Notes under the pieces: generated by a model
Database searches by the model: none
What the model saw: the letters and a program-made list of their open reading frames with translations, nothing else
What the model was told of the DNA's origin: nothing
Origin: Cercozoa sp. M6MM
Taxonomy: Eukaryota; Endomyxa: Ascetosporea
DNA: 64,000 nucleotides
Strand: one strand, 5' to 3'
Assembly (NCBI GenBank): GCA_040357565.1
Contig: JBDODJ010000026.1
Made by a program: the position numbers and the translations under genes
In this document: one piece after another, positions 63,201-64,000 of the stretch
Position numbering within the stretch: the stretch's first letter is position 1
How the letters are laid out: every line of letters starts with the position of its first letter

Positions 63201-64000
63201 TGGCGTACAGCAGGGAACTCTTGAAGTCCTCATAGTGTCGTGCCATCTCTTCCACCGAGCGAGTCACCAGTTCGAAGGGCGGTGGAACAGGCTCACTCTC
63301 CACAGACCTACCCAAGAGTCTACCTCATAACACAATGAAGGAAGAACAAACGTACCCAAGTTCCTCGGGCCACTCAGAGTTGCGCCAGTCGTGAAAGAAA
63401 CCGAGCAGCACACGGAGCGACTGGGAGCGTGCCAGCATGTGTCGCGACGGCAGCGACAGCGACAGCGCGGCCGCACAGTCGGCCCAGCGCACCAGGAGCA
63501 GCGGTGTCATGTGACGCTGTGCCAGGAAACGCGACACCGAACGCGGTCGCAACATCTCGGGCATCTCGCTCTGCTCGCGTCCGTGCTTGCCATTGAGCTG
63601 CAAAGCTTGGTAGCCCGACTCCAGTACAGCTTCGATACTTGCAAGTTCGTGATTCGCATGCCCAGTCAGGAGAGCTACATGAAGGTACAACACACTGAGA
63701 AGCAAAGGTCCATCAAGATCATTTGTACCCAGTAGCGAGATCAACTCGCGTGTCAAGAAGGCCGGTGCGCCGTGCCAGAACTCAACCTGTGCCGGGTAGC
63801 TCTGTGCAAGTAGTGTGACACATCTGAGCACTTCCTCTAATCGCGATGACAGCAGCGTCGTAGTGTTCATACGCTGCTTTCTGCGTGCACAGACACATCC
63901 TGTAGACAAACACACAGGTGTGCATGTGGAGAGTGTACTCGGGAGGGTCGCGCAGAGCGAGCTGCCAGGTGAGTGAGCAGATGCTGCGAATGGCCGCTTG
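48518..64000 (-). CDS. Giant HECT E3 ubiquitin ligase, HUWE1/UPL1/TOM1-type (5' end outside window)
   Basis: More than thirty exons in one orientation span over 15 kb. The C-terminal HECT domain includes FSVKFLGEEGVDQGGVQREF, AVLAKTVFSPGYALWKR, LRMFRFCGQLVACALQNEQL, EWMLNHSVTGVLDDTPFTAD, FRDDELELLLCGTPDIDVDD and the active-site region SLPTANTCFHQLNLPRY (Cys near 48630), ending REGFGFA at 48518. Upstream: a ubiquitin-binding-like FLQNFPPEMQQDFIQQRIAF, a poly-Gln exon, long Asp/Glu tracts (57170-56030), a Lys-Asp-Gly repeat (59880-59740) and helical repeat-like sequence to the window edge. HECT type, central acidic region and size fit HUWE1/UPL1/Tom1 ligases, which ubiquitinate many nuclear and ribosomal-surplus proteins. 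Gaps at 49728-49737 and 51338-51437 fall in introns. Confidence 0.93.
49675..49798. repeat. (ACACAT)n microsatellite with 10-N gap in a HECT intron
   Basis: Tandem ACACAT units interrupted by Ns at 49728-49737, followed by ACCATAGACACAC-type units. Length is uncertain because of the gap. Confidence 0.9.
51259..51437. repeat. (GT)n microsatellite adjoining a 100-N gap
   Basis: About 75 bases of GT, then GGGGG, then Ns at 51338-51437, then GGGAGGGGATAGGGG. All within a HECT intron. Confidence 0.9.
52550..52680. repeat. (AACATAAACACA)n minisatellite in a HECT intron
   Basis: A-rich tandem 6- and 12-base units (aaacac, aaacat) fill this intron. On the sense strand it is GTTTATG-rich. Confidence 0.85.
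54178..54345 (-). repeat. Poly-glutamine-coding repeat in HECT exon
   Basis: On the minus strand, CAA/CAG runs encode Gln tracts broken by Pro-Glu (PEQQQ units). The exon is flanked by in-frame coding on both sides (FLTMREGDFYVF downstream; AAPQPEQ upstream), so this repeat, unlike the one at 2529, is probably translated. Confidence 0.8.
56030..57175 (-). other. Acidic region coding in the HECT gene
   Basis: Several exons encode long Asp/Glu-rich runs (for example [60 protein letters not shown]) and a His-rich stretch (HHHRHHHRHHHRHR near 56200-56160). Acidic central segments are typical of HUWE1-class ligases. Confidence 0.8.
57191..57219. repeat. (CT)n microsatellite in a HECT intron
   Basis: A plus-strand CT run next to CACACACTA, immediately after the acidic exon. 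Confidence 0.9.
59738..59880 (-). repeat. Lys-Asp-Gly coding repeat in the HECT gene
   Basis: Degenerate 9- to 18-base units on the minus strand encode GDKDKSDKDKGGKEDTD-type sequence. The repeat keeps frame within a long open exon, so it is a genuine, highly charged insertion. Confidence 0.85.
62395..62475. repeat. (CATA)n-type microsatellite in a HECT intron
   Basis: Alternating ACACATACAT and ATATGC units lie between two HECT exons. Confidence 0.85.

Overview
The window is nuclear DNA of a eukaryote. Almost every gene is broken by short spliceosomal introns, mostly about 50-120 bases, and the protein set is eukaryotic: kinesin, Aurora kinase, a giant HECT ubiquitin ligase, ribosomal protein eL42 and a class C GPCR. 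All three stop codons of the standard code are used. Gene spacing is tight (often 200-500 bases), neighbouring genes often diverge, and microsatellites are common in introns and intergenic DNA. Two 10-N and three 100-N gaps show a draft scaffold. I read it as a compact, intron-rich genome of a single-celled protist or alga; the lineage cannot be fixed from this window. A mevalonate-pathway gene is present, and no plastid gene was seen.

Layout. 1-2488 (-): an unusual protein-kinase-like gene running off the left edge. 4133-5882 (-): a multi-pass membrane protein. 6093-6966 (+): an EF-hand protein. 7589-9032 (-): ETF beta. 9287-10164 (+): an orphan gene with a paralogue at 45132-46111 (-). 10887-14623 (-): a class C GPCR. 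14958-16485 (+): a strictosidine-synthase-like/APMAP beta-propeller protein. 16754-18667 (-): mevalonate diphosphate decarboxylase. 18898-22870 (-): a large disordered protein. 23355-25394 (+): an importin-alpha-like armadillo protein. 25.4-28.1 kb is hard to resolve and holds small candidate genes on both strands. 28160-29195 (+): 2-Cys peroxiredoxin. 29377-34308 (-): a kinesin with a central motor. 34538-35932 (+): a secreted orphan. 36243-36729 (+): a small basic-tailed protein. 36937-39647 (-): an FtsJ/CMTR-like methyltransferase. 40194-41828 (+): a THH1/TOM1/TOM3-like membrane protein. 42200-42927 (-): eL42. 43447-44731 (-): Aurora kinase. 46922-48416 (-): a D123/CDC123-like ATP-grasp protein. 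48518-64000 (-): a HUWE1/UPL1/TOM1-type HECT ligase whose 5' end lies beyond the window.

These are independent housekeeping and signalling genes, not an operon or a gene cluster. The features that stand out are genome-level: (i) a family of introns rich in TTTACCCC-like motifs and ending in long C runs, found in unrelated genes; (ii) 5' splice sites biased to GTAC; (iii) a CCATTTTGTACCGT-like motif recurring in introns; and (iv) a two-member orphan protein family with identical intron positions.

Exon boundaries were worked out by hand from reading frame and GT...AG sites. They are firm for the EF-hand, beta-propeller, peroxiredoxin and orphan-paralogue genes and approximate elsewhere.
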